64,000 nucleotides of DNA, taken from Dipteronia dyeriana. Lineage: Eukaryota > Streptophyta > Magnoliopsida > Sapindales > Sapindaceae. Numbering within the stretch: position 1 is the stretch's first letter; every line of letters begins with the position of its first letter. The DNA is taken from the NCBI GenBank assembly GCA_032871835.1, contig CM065296.1, positions 13,532,001-13,596,000 of the forward strand, given 5' to 3'. Shown here piece after piece: positions 24,454 through 36,754 of this stretch. Both the position numbers and the translations under genes were made by a program. The notes below the pieces were generated by a model. That model was not told the DNA's origin and searched no databases. It saw only the letters and a list, made by a program, of their open reading frames with translations.

Positions 24454-24983
24454 ATTTTTGACAGTTGATGCGTTTCGGCAAGACCCTTCAAATTCATCAG
24501 CTTTGCTCATGTGACATACCCTTGTTTAGCCGAATTCCATCGTTTAGGTCCTGAAAAGACCGTTTTTACCATTTTAGGAAAGTTTCGTTTTTATAATAAA
24601 TCAAGTTTCCCAAGTCCGAATCGACTTCCGTCAATTCCGGGATGCTTAGGATTCTTAGTAGAATTAGTTTTTGCTTTAATCTTGTTTTTTTTTTCCTTTT
24701 TTGGTATTTTTTCCTTTTTTTTCTCTTTTTCTTGTTTTTCAAGGAATACGATTAGGTTTTGGTTTTATTTGCTTTAAATAAGGATGTAAGCCGAAAGGCT
24801 AATCAGTTTTTTGATTAATAAAAATTTAGAGTTTCTCTAATTATCTCCAATTTCGGTATTCTTTGTGAATCAACGAATTTGAAGCCTAATATTCCGGTAT
24901 TCGTGAGCGAATCAACAGAATTTTAATAGGTTGTTTCTAATTGTTTCTTGCAAGTTTTTCTCGATAGAGCGTCCGCTACATCA
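24333..24983 (+). repeat. 3' LTR of the Gypsy element
   Basis: Preceded by an A/G-rich stretch (CTGAGAAGAA). The pol reading frame continues for about 120 bases into it. It carries the same tandem hairpins as the 5' LTR at 24789-24823. Confidence 0.9.
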
Positions 24984-27694
24984 GTTAAGAATCCTTTTCT
25001 AAAAGGAATTCTATCATACACCAATGTTGGGGTTTATGCCCTAAAGATGTAATTTGTAAATAGATTTTATAAATAAAAGGAAAAGTTCAATTCATTCTTG
25101 TTGTGCTGTTTATTTTATAACTTGTGCATAAATTTAACATCTAAGATTACTGAATGTAATCTCAAACTGTGTATATGAGTGTCATATACGGATGGATACA
25201 GTAAGAGACGTGCAATCTAAAGAGTCCATAGATAGCAACTAAAGTTGGGTACTTTATTTGTGGTTAATCTATAGTTGCAGTCCATTCTGTAATGTACGGT
25301 GATTCTATCCTGAATCATTCATACGGAGATATGAGAATGGAGGCACCTTGTATGATGTAATCATATAGGACTGGGCCATGATCTATATGAATCTCTCACA
25401 AAGATCCATTTACCGATGAGATTCATATATATATATATATATATCAACTAATGATGACTATATATGGGTGGTCTTAATTCTGAGTGTCTTATCGACTCCT
25501 TCAGGTTAAATCGTGGTCTTTGATATACCATGGGTGAGGTTAGATGCATTTCCTGATCAATATACTCCATATGTTGGGATTGCGGTTTGACTTGTGGCTG
25601 AGAATGTTTGTACACAATATTGGAATCCACTCCTTCTTGTGAGAAGTAGATGGTAGTTCCCTTAAGGGTTGATTTGGGGCTTGGACAACATGAGCGCTCT
25701 CCTAATTCCGTGAGAAAATAGGATTTATTGTTCATTATAGAATCAATGGTACTTAAAGGATATATGTAATTAGAGGGGTATAACGGACATTATGACCCGA
25801 CTCTAAGTATGAACTAATGTGGAGGATCACAGCATGTGTAATAGCTATATCGATGGACACTGTTAGGTTTTAGATTGTGTTGGCATTAATTCCATATGAA
25901 AATGATGTTTACTTGTAATGATTTAGTTGTTTAGATTCATGATAATTCAAGCTTCAAAGAAAAAGGAACAACTAGTCAAAGCAAGTTAAAGTCTTCAAAG
26001 AGAAAGGATGCAATATGGTTCTGCAAAGGTCTACTAAGACCTTATCTTTCTCTTACCAGGCTTAGGCACACACACACACACACAATTCATTCATATGTGT
26101 CCCTGCATCGTTATGCACCATTATAGGCACACACATACAATTCATTCATATGTGTCCCTGCATCGTTGTGCACCATGTATAACACATTCACACACTTGAA
26201 GATGAATGCTCATGCATTGGTATGGAAATAACATGTTTTGAAAAATGCATGATTGGAAACTATCTCCATGTAGTTTGCATTCTAGTGTGAATTATGTGTA
26301 TATGTTTGTATAACATATTGAACTAGAATTTAGTCTCAAATCATTCTTGATTGAGTTCCGGTCATTTCGGTTACTCATACTATTGATTTCAAGTTCTAAC
26401 TCAAAAGATACTACACTTTCAACTCATGTTGCATACATTGTTTTCATCTTCATATATCAAGTCGAATTATTATTTTCTAGGTTGAATATCTTATATGTCC
26501 ATGTTTTTGAGAGAGATACGGTTTGTAATCCGTAAACGGATTCGAATTCCAAGTTCGGAGGCCGGAGAACGGTCGAAGAACGCGAGAGGAGTGCAAGGGA
26601 GTTGCACCATGGCCAAAGGCCATCAATTGGTGCAAGCCCGAGATGTCGCGTGGCCATCTCGGTCGCAACTCCTTGCTGCCCCGAGATGCCCACCCACCAT
26701 CTCGGGGAAGCATTCTCAAAGGAGGGCATTTTGGTCATTTTTCTTCTATTCTTTCCCTCTCCTTTATATTTCCCTTCCCTCTCACATTTCATTCTAAGAA
26801 GAAATTTAAAACTTGAGTGCAGAATTTTCTCTCTATATTTTCTCACCTTCCAAACACTATAACTTCTTCATTTGAACTCCGATTTGAGTGATTCAAAGTT
26901 TAGAGTGTTTGTCTATTCATTCTCCATCTTTTCTCTAAAAGTTTGAGTTAGTTTTATTGCTGTTTTTGGAGTCTAAACTCACAAAAACGGGACTGCACCA
27001 AAATCAACTAAGGTATTGATTTTCTCTCAAAGTTTTCTTTTAAAACTTGGTCAATTGCCTTGGGTTTTCTTCTTCAACATACATATGTGTTTTGTGATTG
27101 TTTTGATTTGAGTTTTGAACTCATTTAAAGCTAGATTGAGTTTCAATTAAAATCTCACTTGTTGAGTTAGGTTTTGATTTTGCCTATGTTTTCACATGTT
27201 TGGGATTGTATTGTGCTAGCTTTGATTCTAGGACTATTTGATGATCTTTGATTGATTGATTTTGTGAAAAATAGTTCCTCACATGTATTAGGCTGTCTTT
27301 GGCAAAAATCTCACAATGACACATGTGCTTGTGTTCTTTTGAGTTATTCATGTGTTTTGTTGAATCTATGAATAGGAATATGATCTAGATCTGTAGCTTT
27401 AATCTAATTGATTTTGTAACATGATTTTAGCATGTTTTTGGTTTATGAGATTTAAACTTGATTATGTGTTAATTGAACATATCTTGTGATTCAAGTTTTA
27501 GATCTATGCATGTATCTAGATTGTAATTAATGTTGAACATATCTTACATGATCTAGATAGATTAAACATGCATGATTGAGTAGGCTACATTGTTTTGTGC
27601 ATTCATGCTCATGTCTAGTATTTTCCATAGGATGTGTTGATCATAACATTCTATGTTATGTGTTTGTTTGCATTTTGCATTCATGGTCACCTAG

Positions 27695-27900
27695 ATGCCT
27701 TGTGAGAAGGAAGTCTTGACAATAGGTGTGAGACCTATATTGTTGAGCAAGAAAGTCTTGGCAAGAGGTGGGAGACCTCGGATTGTCAAGCAAGGAAGTC
27801 TTGACTAGAGTTGGGAGGACTCGGATAGTTGAGCAAGAAGTCTTGCCTAGGGTCGTGACGATCCGAAAGGGTGAGCGAGGAAGTCTTGACAAGAGGGTGA
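27695..27900 (+). repeat. Minisatellite, AAGTCTTGAC unit, in the LTR
   Basis: About five diverged units of roughly 45-50 bases, each with (G)AAGTCTTG(A/G)C, a GGTG(T/G)GAG part and TTG(A/T)GCAAG. The same array lies at about 35265-35475 in the 3' LTR. Its reverse frames give a repetitive, meaningless peptide. Confidence 0.75.
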
Positions 27901-28224
27901 CATCTTCATGAGTAGGATATGAGGGTAGTTTCTAGGTGAATGGGTCACTTGAGAGATTGTACTTGTCTTATCTACTAGTGAATTTTGTTTACCGGTGGTT
28001 GCTAACCCGTGGATGTTTCCTCTTTAGAGGTTTACCACGTTATATCTTGTATCAACTTTTCTCTATCCTTATCTCTCTTATATTTGTATTTGTTATTTGA
28101 ATACAATGGATAGAACTTTATTTGTAAGTTGACTTCCCTTCTATAATATAGATTGTGTATGTGTTATGATTACTTGTTTGTATCACACTTTACTTGTTTT
28201 ATATATTGATTAAGTATCTTTAAT

Positions 28225-28230
<6 letters not shown>

Positions 28231-28274
<44 letters not shown>
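28231..28274. repeat. (TA)n microsatellite
   Basis: Pure TA run near the 5' LTR end. The 3' LTR has the corresponding run at about 35805-35850. Confidence 0.9.
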
Positions 28275-28277
<3 letters not shown>

Positions 28278-28399
28278 GATACAAGCAATCTAGAGGGACA
28301 AACTTTTGTTTGTTTCTAAAGGAGTTGAAAAAGGTGCCTAACCTATTCACCCCCTCTCTAGGTTAGCTTTGAGCATTTAACCGTGTTTGTATTTTCAAT

Positions 28400-28411
28400 T
28401 GGTATCAGAGC
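28400..28411 (+). promoter_or_regulatory. Primer binding site (initiator tRNA-Met type)
   Basis: TGGTATCAGAGC, two bases after the LTR end at 28397; perfect match to the common plant Copia primer site. Confidence 0.9.
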
Positions 28412-28480
28412 AAGACACTAGATTGTACTTAGTGAGAGTCCAGGTGATACATTCACGGTTTTTGCAAAGCTTTTGAAGTC

Positions 28481-30261
28481 ATGGATTTACAAGATGATGT
28501 AATGGCGGAAGGAGCCTCAAATACTAGGCCACCATTACTTCGAGGCACTAACTATGGGTATTAGAAGTTGAGGATGAAAGCCTACATCCGTTCTATTAAT
28601 GAAAAGGCTTGGGTGGTAGTAGAAGAAGGTTATAGTCCTCCTACCAAGGTTCAAGAGGATGGAACCATGATACTCAAGCAAATGAGTGAATGGACAACGA
28701 ATGAGTTTGAGATTGCTAAGTGGCATCATCGTGCTATGAATGCCATCTTTGGAGGAGTTGATAGGCATCAATTCTCTTACATTCAAAATCTTGAATTCGC
28801 AAAGGAAGCTTGGGATACTCTCCAAGTTACTAATGAAGGAACCTTAGCGGTGAAGAAATCAAGGCTTCAAATGTTGGCATCACAATTTAAAGGTTTAAGT
28901 ATGGGTGAAGAAGAAAAGTTCAAAGACTTCCAATTCCGGCTTCTTAACATTGCTAACCAATGTCAAGCACTTGAAGTACCTATCTCAAAAGAGCGTTTAA
29001 ATTGGAAAATCATTAGGTCTCTTCCGAAGAGATTTAAATCAAAGGTGACGACCATTGAGGAAAGCAAGGATGTGGATAGCATGAACATTGATGAGTTGCT
29101 TGAGTCTCTCCAAACTTATGAGATGTGCTTGAAGCCAAAGATTAAGAGTAAGGGAATCACTCTCAATGCTATTGAGGAGGAGAGTGATGATGAAAATGAA
29201 GAGATGGCTCTTTGGGTTAGAAAGTTCAAGAAGTTTCTAAAGAAGAATGCCAAGCCTAGAGGCAAGTCTTCTAAGGAAATGGGAGTTAAGAAAACATCAT
29301 CTCCAAGGAATGAGAAGAATAGTCAAGCCATGAACAAGAAAGATGTTCAATGCTGTAATTGTCATGGTTTCGATCACTTTGCTAGTGAGTGCACCAATAA
29401 GCCATCTAAGAAAGACAAGAAAGGCAAAGTGTTGGCGGCTACTTGGAGTGATGATAATTCTAGTGATAATGAGAGGTCTAGTAATGATTCTTCAAGTGAT
29501 GAAGAGTTGGTGAGCAACTTTGTAGCTCTAACTGCTTCTCATTCTCCACTAGATGTTGATGGTACAATATCTTTGAACAAGAACTTTGATACAAATTATC
29601 ATGGAAGCTCTAGTTCTATTCCTACTAATCTTGAGTTGTTGGCCAAGATAGAGAAGCTTGAAGAAGATAGAGATAATGCTCTAAGAGAGGTAGTTGAGAA
29701 GGATGATTTGATCAAGAAACAACTAGATGAGTTTGTGATTTTCACTCGTAGAGTTCTTGGTGAGAAAGGTGATATTATGAAGAAGTTTAGAGAACTTGAA
29801 AAGATAAACCTTGAGAAGGATAATGTGATATCTTCTTTGAAGAAGAGAGAACAAGAATTAATGGAAGAGATAGACACGGCTAAGGAGGCCATCAAGGACT
29901 TAGTGAATGATTCGGTAAGTGAGTCTAGTGTAGAAATCTTGTTAACTCTCATAGTGGTGAAGACGACTTGGTAGTTGAAGAGGAGCTCTTGGAAGTACCA
30001 CTTCCTACTCACTTGGATGAAGTTGTGATTGATAAGAAACCACACAAGAAGAGAAGATCAAAAGCCAAGAAGAAGTTGGCGAACAAGGTATCTTTGCAAA
30101 CTCCTAGTGAAGCTAGTTCAACTCCAAAAGGTACAATCTCATCTTTTATTCCAATTGTCCACTATTGCAACACAATAGGTCACATTAAGCCTAGGTGTTA
30201 TAAATATATTGAAAAATTCAAATTAGGAATTGAATCTGGAGATAAGGAGATTAAACTTTAA
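28481..30261 (+). pseudogene. Gag of the Sirevirus-like element, lightly damaged
   Basis: The likely start is the ATG at 28481, 70 bases after the primer site. A single TAG at 28562-28564 replaces what should be a tryptophan next to the conserved gag N-terminal motif. The frame is then open to 29974. It shows WDTLQVTNEGT and IRSLPKRFKSKVTTIEES (gag core), a Lys/Asp-rich linker, a CCHC knuckle CCNCHGFDHFASEC at about 29350-29390, an acidic serine-rich stretch and a coiled coil at about 29630-29900. A frameshift near 29940 moves the rest into the frame at 29968-30261, which has a second knuckle YCNTIGHIKPRC. So one stop and one shift separate this copy from an open gag. Gag would form the particle and bind element RNA. 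It is not linked to pol. Confidence 0.85.
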
Positions 30262-32187
30262 CTTGAATATGCTAAGGTCTTGAAAGTTGAGAAACATGAT
30301 AATTTTGCTAAGCATGAGAAGAAGTTTTGGAGTAGAAAGAAAACTAATTTTGTTCAACTTGACAAAGCTTGTGTTGAAAATGTTAAGGAAGAGTGTGTTA
30401 ATGATATTCTTGTTAATCAAGTCATTAAAGGGCTTTATTCTACATTTAATATTGTTGTCAAGGATGATATTGGAAATGTTTGTGTAGGTACACCCAAGAA
30501 CAAGTGGTTCAAGGGTGAGTGCTCTTATCACTAATATAAGAAGCATATGTGAGATAGCTTTGAGGCAATATATCAATTGTGCTAAGAATTCTCGCTTGCT
30601 AGCTTTGAATACTCCATGTATTGATATGAACTTGGTTATCTCACATCATGTTTGTTATGATGGTCAAAATTTATTGGTTAACTTTAGAGAAGTTCTTTTG
30701 ATATATGTGTTGATTGAGTTGAGATATTATGCTTTTTATACTCTTGTTGTGAAACATCGTCTACTTGGTGTCATGAGGACATTCAAGGCAAGAGTGCTCA
30801 TAAAAAGGGCGGAAGTATGATATTTGGTGAATATAATGTGCAAAAATGTATCTCTATAATCTAATGCATGTTCTCTTAGATATTCATCTTTTGACTCAAT
30901 TTTTGATATACATCTCATAACATGTCATATTAGAGAATTTTGTATAGCATACATATGGTTCTCATTGACATTTGCTATTTTAGGATCTAACAGTGATATT
31001 GTTCACATTGATCTTAACTTTGATGATTGTTTGTGTATAGTATATTGAGTGGCATTGCTTTTGAAAATATAAGCTTCATATTCTTTGAAAGCTACTCATT
31101 AGAGAAGTAATGATCTTGAATAAGTCTCTACTTATTGCTCTTAGATCATGTGCTTATGAGCCATAAAATCTTGGTTTTCTAAAATTGCACCTTGCTTCTC
31201 TTATATGTTTTGCTTGTAGGCTGAGTTTACTAATATGTTAAATTTGGATACACCTTGGTTAGTATCCATTTTGCTTCGGCAAATACATAGAACTCAACGA
31301 GCACTTTCATGGAAAAGGCTACATATATTGGTTGTGAAAGCTACCCAATGTTGGAAAGAGCTACATCATTGTGACGAGTGAAAGCCACCATGAAGTGAAT
31401 TTTGTATATGTTAAAAAAAATGGAAAAATCAAAGAAGTGTTGAAATAGAATCATAAAAAAAAAAATCTTCGATTTAAATCCTAAAAAGATAAGGAGGAAG
31501 GCTTAAAAGGTGTATAGTTGAAAATCAAATGAACTCGGGTTGAAAAACAGAAATGGGATGACGAGCCACATGCACACACACGCTCATATGTTGAAATCTA
31601 TTCTCTTAAAAGCAAAAATTCTGGATGATAATCGGTTTGACTTTTTATGGAAAAAGCTTAATATGAATAGTTGTGGAAATTGTTTGCATGTTGAACATCA
31701 AACTACTTCTTGATATATATTTGAAGCATATCTCATACACACACACACACTTTTTTTATGAGTATGATGATATTTTAGCAATTGTTGAAGAATTATGAGA
31801 GAATTTGAAAAATCTTTGTGTATCTCTCTTAGCATATGAAGCTTATCTTGTTGATATTTCTTCAAATTGCTTGAATGTGTAATTGTGTGAACATCTTTGT
31901 GAACTTTATGCTATCATTGATTTTAGTTATAGCATTTATCAAGGGGGAGCATTGTATGCTAGACATTGTTCTCTTTTACGATATGTTCGCATGCTTCATT
32001 TTGTTACATGTTGGTATATTTTGACTTAATGATCCTTGTAAGATATTACTCACTATCTTTGTCTTGAATGATGATTAATTCTTAAGTCATATGTCTTTGT
32101 TTTATATCTTTGTGACTAATATGCTTGTTTTGTCTTTCACTCACTTTTGTTGTATGTATATATCATCTTATAACACAAGAACAAATG
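30262..32187 (+). other. Region where pol would be expected; no pol found
   Basis: Short frames at 30280-30534 and 30515-30820 contain nothing recognisable beyond a possible gag tail. No protease DSG, integrase HHCC/DDE, YVDD or RNase H motif is seen in any frame. A CA run lies at 31737-31750, and AAGGGGGAGCATTGTATG at about 31940 resembles an internal polypurine tract. Confidence 0.6.
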
Positions 32188-33246
32188 GGAAGAACTAAGA
32201 TTACCGGAAGTGGAAATCAATTGAATCCTGTTGTGAAAGCCAAGTCTACCTCAAAAATATCCAAAACTTCAAGGACAAAAGATTTAGGGATCTTTGGAAC
32301 AAAGAAAATATTTCAAGAGAGAGGCATTGACTTTGGTAAGTGTAAAGATTCTTATGTTCTTAAGTACATAAAGGATAGAAATTGGGAATCTTGGGTAAGC
32401 ATGTTAGGAGTTGTGAATGATACTCTTGTTAGAGAGTTTTATCTTGAATATAGAGAAAGTGCCACCTTATTAGATGCTTTGATGGAAATTAGGGGTGTTG
32501 TGTTTAGAGTTAACCCGGAAAACATTAACAAGTTTCTTGGGCTATCTAATGATATAGATTCTAGTTTTATAGATGTGGATGTTATTGAGAATCTAAATAT
32601 CATGGATAGAATTCTTTGTGACAATGCTTCTTTTGAGTTGAAAGGTAGAGCATATATTAGTCAACATGAGTTAACTAAGGCTAGTTCATTTTGGCATCTA
32701 TTCATTTGCACTAACATTATTGGATCTTCGAATTCAACCGAGTTGAATAAGGACAAGATCAAAATAGTGTATGCCTTGGTAACTAATCAACCTATAAACC
32801 TTGGAGATCTTCTCATGTATTACATTGATAGTGCAGCTTTCTCTACTAGTGATGATAAAAAGCTTGCATTACCAGGGTTTATTACTTCATTGTGTTTAGC
32901 TCGTGGGGTTAAGAGTAGAGAAGATGATGTGTTAGTTAAACCCTTGGAAAAGTATTGTGATAAACTTGTGTCATACATGTCATATAAGAATAAGGGTAAG
33001 ACTTGTGATACTTTTGGACTATTTAGTAGTTCTCAAGTTGATAGTCATATGATTAGCACAAACATTCTTCTGGATTGGGCTATACAATTGAAGGATAAGG
33101 TTAATGAACTTAGTGCTATAGTTGTTCAACAAGATGCTAGGATAAAAGAGTTGGAGGAGTGTATTGCTTCAAGTTCAAGACCACCTCTCAAGCATTATGT
33201 TAGATCAACTACTCGCACGACTTTCTTTGGTGGAACAAGTAGCTAG
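32188..33246 (+). CDS. Putative plant transposon protein-like ORF
   Basis: An intact ORF starting at the ATG at 32188 (MGRTKITGSG), 352 codons; an upstream in-frame ATG at 32125 would add 21 hydrophobic residues. The N-terminal 50 residues are basic and low-complexity. The body contains VLKYIKDRNWESWVSML, then REFYLEY, RGVVFRVNPENINKFLGL, KASSFWHLFICTNI, KIVYALVTNQPINLGDLL and LPGFITSLCLARGV. This order matches what I recall of the family annotated as putative plant transposon protein (about 200 residues, function unknown), which is often found near plant retroelement genes. The C-terminus has a short coiled coil (ELSAIVVQQDARIKELEE) and a basic tail. It lies after gag and before the 3' LTR, where Sireviruses carry an extra or env-like gene, but there is no signal peptide or clear membrane segment in this start. 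It is intact while gag in the same element is not, which is notable. Function is unknown. Confidence 0.75.
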   Translation, partial: GRTKITGSGNQLNPVVKAKSTSKISKTSRTKDLGIFGTKKIFQERGIDFGKCKDSYVLKYIKDRNWESWVSMLGVVNDTLVREFYLEYRESATLLDALMEIRGVVFRVNPENINKFLGLSNDIDSSFIDVDVIENLNIMDRILCDNASFELKGRAYISQHELTKASSFWHLFICTNIIGSSNSTELNKDKIKIVYALVTNQPINLGDLLMYYIDSAAFSTSDDKKLALPGFITSLCLARGVKSREDDVLVKPLEKYCDKLVSYMSYKNKGKTCDTFGLFSSSQVDSHMISTNILLDWAIQLKDKVNELSAIVVQQDARIKELEECIASSSRPPLKHYVRSTTRTTFFGGTSS

Positions 33247-33289
33247 TATTTGAGTCTTGTGGTATATTTCTTAAATTTTGGCATCATTT

Positions 33290-33703
33290 CATGTCAAAAA
33301 GGGGGAGAAAGATATGCTAGTTACTTAGTTTCTTTTTATGTTGTTTTTGTGAACTTTTGAACTTTCAATGGCATGTAATAATTAGTCTTAAGATTTGGTT
33401 AAGAATTCTTGATTTTTGGCATGTATTGAGGGGGAGATACATGTATTTGTGGACTTAATTGTATATTCTTATCCACATTATATGTTGCCCTTTGTTGTTT
33501 TTCTCTTGTATATCCATTGTGCTTTGAGATGATTTGTAGGTTGCTTCAAGAGAAGATCAAGTTGAAGTTCAAGAGTTGATGAAGATTAGTTATAGGAATC
33601 TTACTCATTGTAATGAGAGGGAGTGATTTTGTGACCTATCTTCATTTTTATATTTGTAGTAATTGTATAGGTGTTTTTACATGGAATTTGCCAAAGGGGA
33701 GAT
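33290..33703 (+). promoter_or_regulatory. Repeated polypurine tracts before the 3' LTR
   Basis: AAAAAGGGGGAGAAAG at about 33297, GAGGGGGAGATAC at about 33428 and CCAAAGGGGAGAT directly before the LTR at 33704. The last one would prime plus-strand synthesis; the others are internal copies, as known in Sireviruses. Confidence 0.7.
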
Positions 33704-35802
33704 TGTTAGGTTTTAGATTGTGTTGGCATTAATTCCATATCAGAATGATGTTTACTTGTAATAATTTAGTTGTTTAGATTCATGATGATTCAAGCTTCAA
33801 ATAAGAAGGAACAACTAGTCAAAGCAAGTTCAAAGTCTTCAAAAAGAAAGGATGCAATATGGTTCTACAAAGGTACACTAAGACCTTATCTTTCTCTTAC
33901 AAGGCTTAGACACACGCACACAATTCATTCATATGTATCCCTGCATCATTGCACACCATTATAGGTACACACATACAATTCATTCATATGTGTCCCTGCA
34001 TCATTGTGCACATGTATAACACATTCACACACTTGAAGATGAATGCTCATGCAATGGTATGGAAATAACATGTTTTGAAAAATGCATGATTGAAAACTAT
34101 CTCTATGTAGTTTGCATTCTAGTGTGAATTGTGTTTGTATGCGTATATATTTGTATAACATGGATATTGAACTTGAATTTAGTCTTAAATCATTCTTGAT
34201 TGAGTTCCGGTCATTTCGGTTACTCACACTATTGATTTCAAGTTCTAACTCAAAAGATACTACACTTTCAACTCATGTTGCATACATTGTCTTTGTCTTC
34301 GTATATCGAGTCGAATTATTATTTTTTGGGTTGAGTATCTTATATGTCCATTTCCGTGAGAGAGTTACGGTTCGTAATCCATAATTGGATTTGAATTCCG
34401 AGTTTGGAGGCCGGAAAACGGTTGAAGAACGCGAGAGGAGTGCAAGGGAGTTGCACCATGGCCAAAGGCCATCAATTGGTGCAAGCCTGAGATGGCGCGT
34501 GGCTATCTCGGCTGCAACTCCTAGATGCCCCGAGATGCCTACGTGCCATCTCGAGGAAGCATTCTCAAAGGAGGGTATTTTGTTCCTTTTTCTTCTATTC
34601 TTTCCCTCTCATTTATATTTCCCTTTCCTCTCATATTTCATTCTAAGAAGAAATTTAAAACTTGAGTGCAGAATTTTCTCTCTATATTTTCTCACATTCC
34701 AAACACCATAAATTCTTCATTTGAACTCCGATTTGAGTGATTCAAAGTTAAGAGTGTTTGTCTATTCATCCTCCATCTTTTCTCTGAAGGTTTGAGTTAG
34801 TATTATTGATGGTTTTGGAGTCTAAACTCACAAAAACGGGACTGTACCAAAATCAACTAAGGTATTGATTATCTCTCAAAGTTTTCTTTTAAAACTTGGT
34901 CAATTGCCTTGGGTTTTCTTCTTTTACATATATATGTGTTTTGTGATTGTTTGGATTTGAGTTTTGAACTCATTTAAAGCTAGATTTAGTTTCAATTAAA
35001 ATCTCACATGTTGAGTTAGGTTTTGATTTTGCCTATGTTTTTACATGTTTGGGATTGTATTATGTTAGCTTTGATTCTAGGACTATTTGATGATCTTTGA
35101 TTGGTTGATTTTGTGAAAAATCGTTCCTCACATGTATTAGGCTCTCTTTGGCCGAAATCTCACAATGATACATGTGCTTGTGTTCTTTTGAGCTATTCAT
35201 GTGTTTTGTTGAATCTATGAATAGAAATATGTTGTAGAACTTTAGCTTTAATCTAAATGAAGTCTCGACAATAAGTGTGAGACCTATGTTGTTTAGCAAG
35301 AAAGTCTTGGCAAGAGGTGGGCGACCTCGGATTATCAAGCGAGGAAGTCTTGATTAGAGTCGGGAGGACTCGGATAGTTGAGCAAGAAGTTTTTCCTAGG
35401 GTCGTGAGGATCCCGAAGGGTGAGCGAGAAAGTCTTGACAAGAGGTGTGAGGCTTCGGATTGTTGAGTAAGAGGGAGACATCTTCATGAGTAGGATAGGA
35501 GGGTAGTTTCTAGGCGAAGGGGTCACTTGAGAGATTGTACTTGTCTTATCTACTAGTGCATTTTGTTTGCCGGTGGTTGCTAACCCGTGGATGTTTCCTC
35601 TTCAGAGGTTTACCACGTTATATCTTGTGTCAACTTTTCTCTATCCTTATCTCTCTTATATTTGTATTTGTTATTTGAATATAATGGATAGAACTTTATT
35701 TGTATGTTGACTTCCTTTATATAATATAGATTGTGTATGTGTTATGATTACTTGTTTGTATCACACTTTACTTGTTTTATATATTGATTAAGTATCTTTA
35801 AT

Positions 35803-35853
<51 letters not shown>

Positions 35854-35977
35854 GATACAAGCAATCTAGAGGGACAAACTTTTGTTTGTTTCTAAGGGAG
35901 TCGAAAAAGGTGCCAAACCTATTTACCCCCTCTATCTCTCGGTTAGGATTGAGCATTTAACCGTGTTTGTATTTTCA
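33704..35977 (+). repeat. 3' LTR of the Sirevirus-like element
   Basis: 2,274 bp, matching 25861-28397 apart from an internal deletion near 35240 and small changes. It ends TATTTTCA at 35977, followed by aacac and the resumed Copia LTR. Confidence 0.9.
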
Positions 35978-36718
35978 AACACCGAGTTGTGTCGGTCTGT
36001 ATAAAAGCGTCTACAGTTGAGAGAGTGCAGTTTTGGATTTTTAGTGGAATAACACTGGAGTTAATAATCAAGGAATATTAATTAAAGAGTTTAATTAATG
36101 ATTTCGAGAATTATTGGAGCTCAAAATACTGTGGGTCCATTAGGTCCCATTGCTAGCCCAATCGATTTAGGTAACAAGGGTCATGGTTAATTAATTGGAA
36201 TGTCCAATTAACTGTGTTATAAAAGTGACAAGTATGTATTTGGGAATTAATTGAATAATAGATCATTTAATTAATGAATGTTAATAGTTAAATTAATTAA
36301 TTAAATAATTATATCATTTAATCATACTGATAATTATGAATTATAAATTAACTATTAATTGGAGGGTGTTAGTTGATATGTAGATTTAGGTGAAGATAAA
36401 ATAATAGGATTATTTTATTTTTACTAAATCATTTATCTAAGCATTTGAATTTAAGTTTAAATTTAAAATACAAATTATCACTTTTAATATATTTGATATA
36501 TTTAAAAAGGATAATAAAAAGATATATGTCAATTAATAACACAAGAGATTGCATTGGATGCAAATTGATGTGTGCACATATATAAGTGTTTGTATCGGAT
36601 ACAAACAAATATATATATCAAAAATAAAAGCACGCTGGTGCGTGAAACAAGTAAAAATAAAAAGTCAAAAGAAATAAAAATTTGAGAGGTGTGTGAAGCA
36701 CAAAAGAAAAAAAAAAGA

Positions 36719-36754
<36 letters not shown>

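Larger units (their letters stand above)
19277..24983 (+). mobile_element. Ty3/Gypsy LTR retrotransposon, inactivated
   Basis: LTRs of 634 and 651 bp (19277-19910 and 24333-24983) start TGATGCAG and end GCTACATCA. They are flanked by a perfect 5-bp target duplication gttaa (19272-19276 and 24984-24988). The internal region encodes, in order, gag, reverse transcriptase, RNase H and integrase, the Ty3/Gypsy order, but with many stops and frameshifts. The coding frame runs on into the 3' LTR. The target is the older LTR-like sequence at 18401-19276, which resumes after the element. Confidence 0.92.
25861..28397 (+). repeat. 5' LTR of the Sirevirus-like element
   Basis: 2,537 bp, matching 33704-35977. 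It includes a CA-rich duplicated segment (about 26065-26175), a minisatellite at 27695-27900 and a long TA run at 28231-28274. It is longer than the 3' LTR mainly because the latter lacks about 270 bp corresponding to about 27390-27690. Confidence 0.9.
25861..35977 (+). mobile_element. Sirevirus-like element with gag and an extra ORF, no pol
   Basis: LTRs at 25861-28397 and 33704-35977 begin TGTTAGGTTTTAG and end TATTTTCA. A perfect primer site (TGGTATCAGAGC) follows the 5' LTR and AAAGGGGAGAT precedes the 3' LTR. The flanks are gacac and aacac, a 5-bp duplication with one change, confirmed by the empty site in the sister LTR of the host Copia element. The internal 5.3 kb encode a gag with two zinc knuckles, then about 1.9 kb without pol, then an intact ORF (32188-33246) resembling the putative plant transposon protein family. 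Further purine tracts (near 31943, 33298 and 33427) fit the multiple polypurine tracts of Sireviruses. It lacks protease, integrase, reverse transcriptase and RNase H, so it is non-autonomous. It is the youngest layer of this nest. Confidence 0.88.

Noticed and set aside
26065..26175. Tandem CA-rich duplication as a separate element
   Set aside because: Present in both LTRs of the same retrotransposon, so it is part of the LTR.
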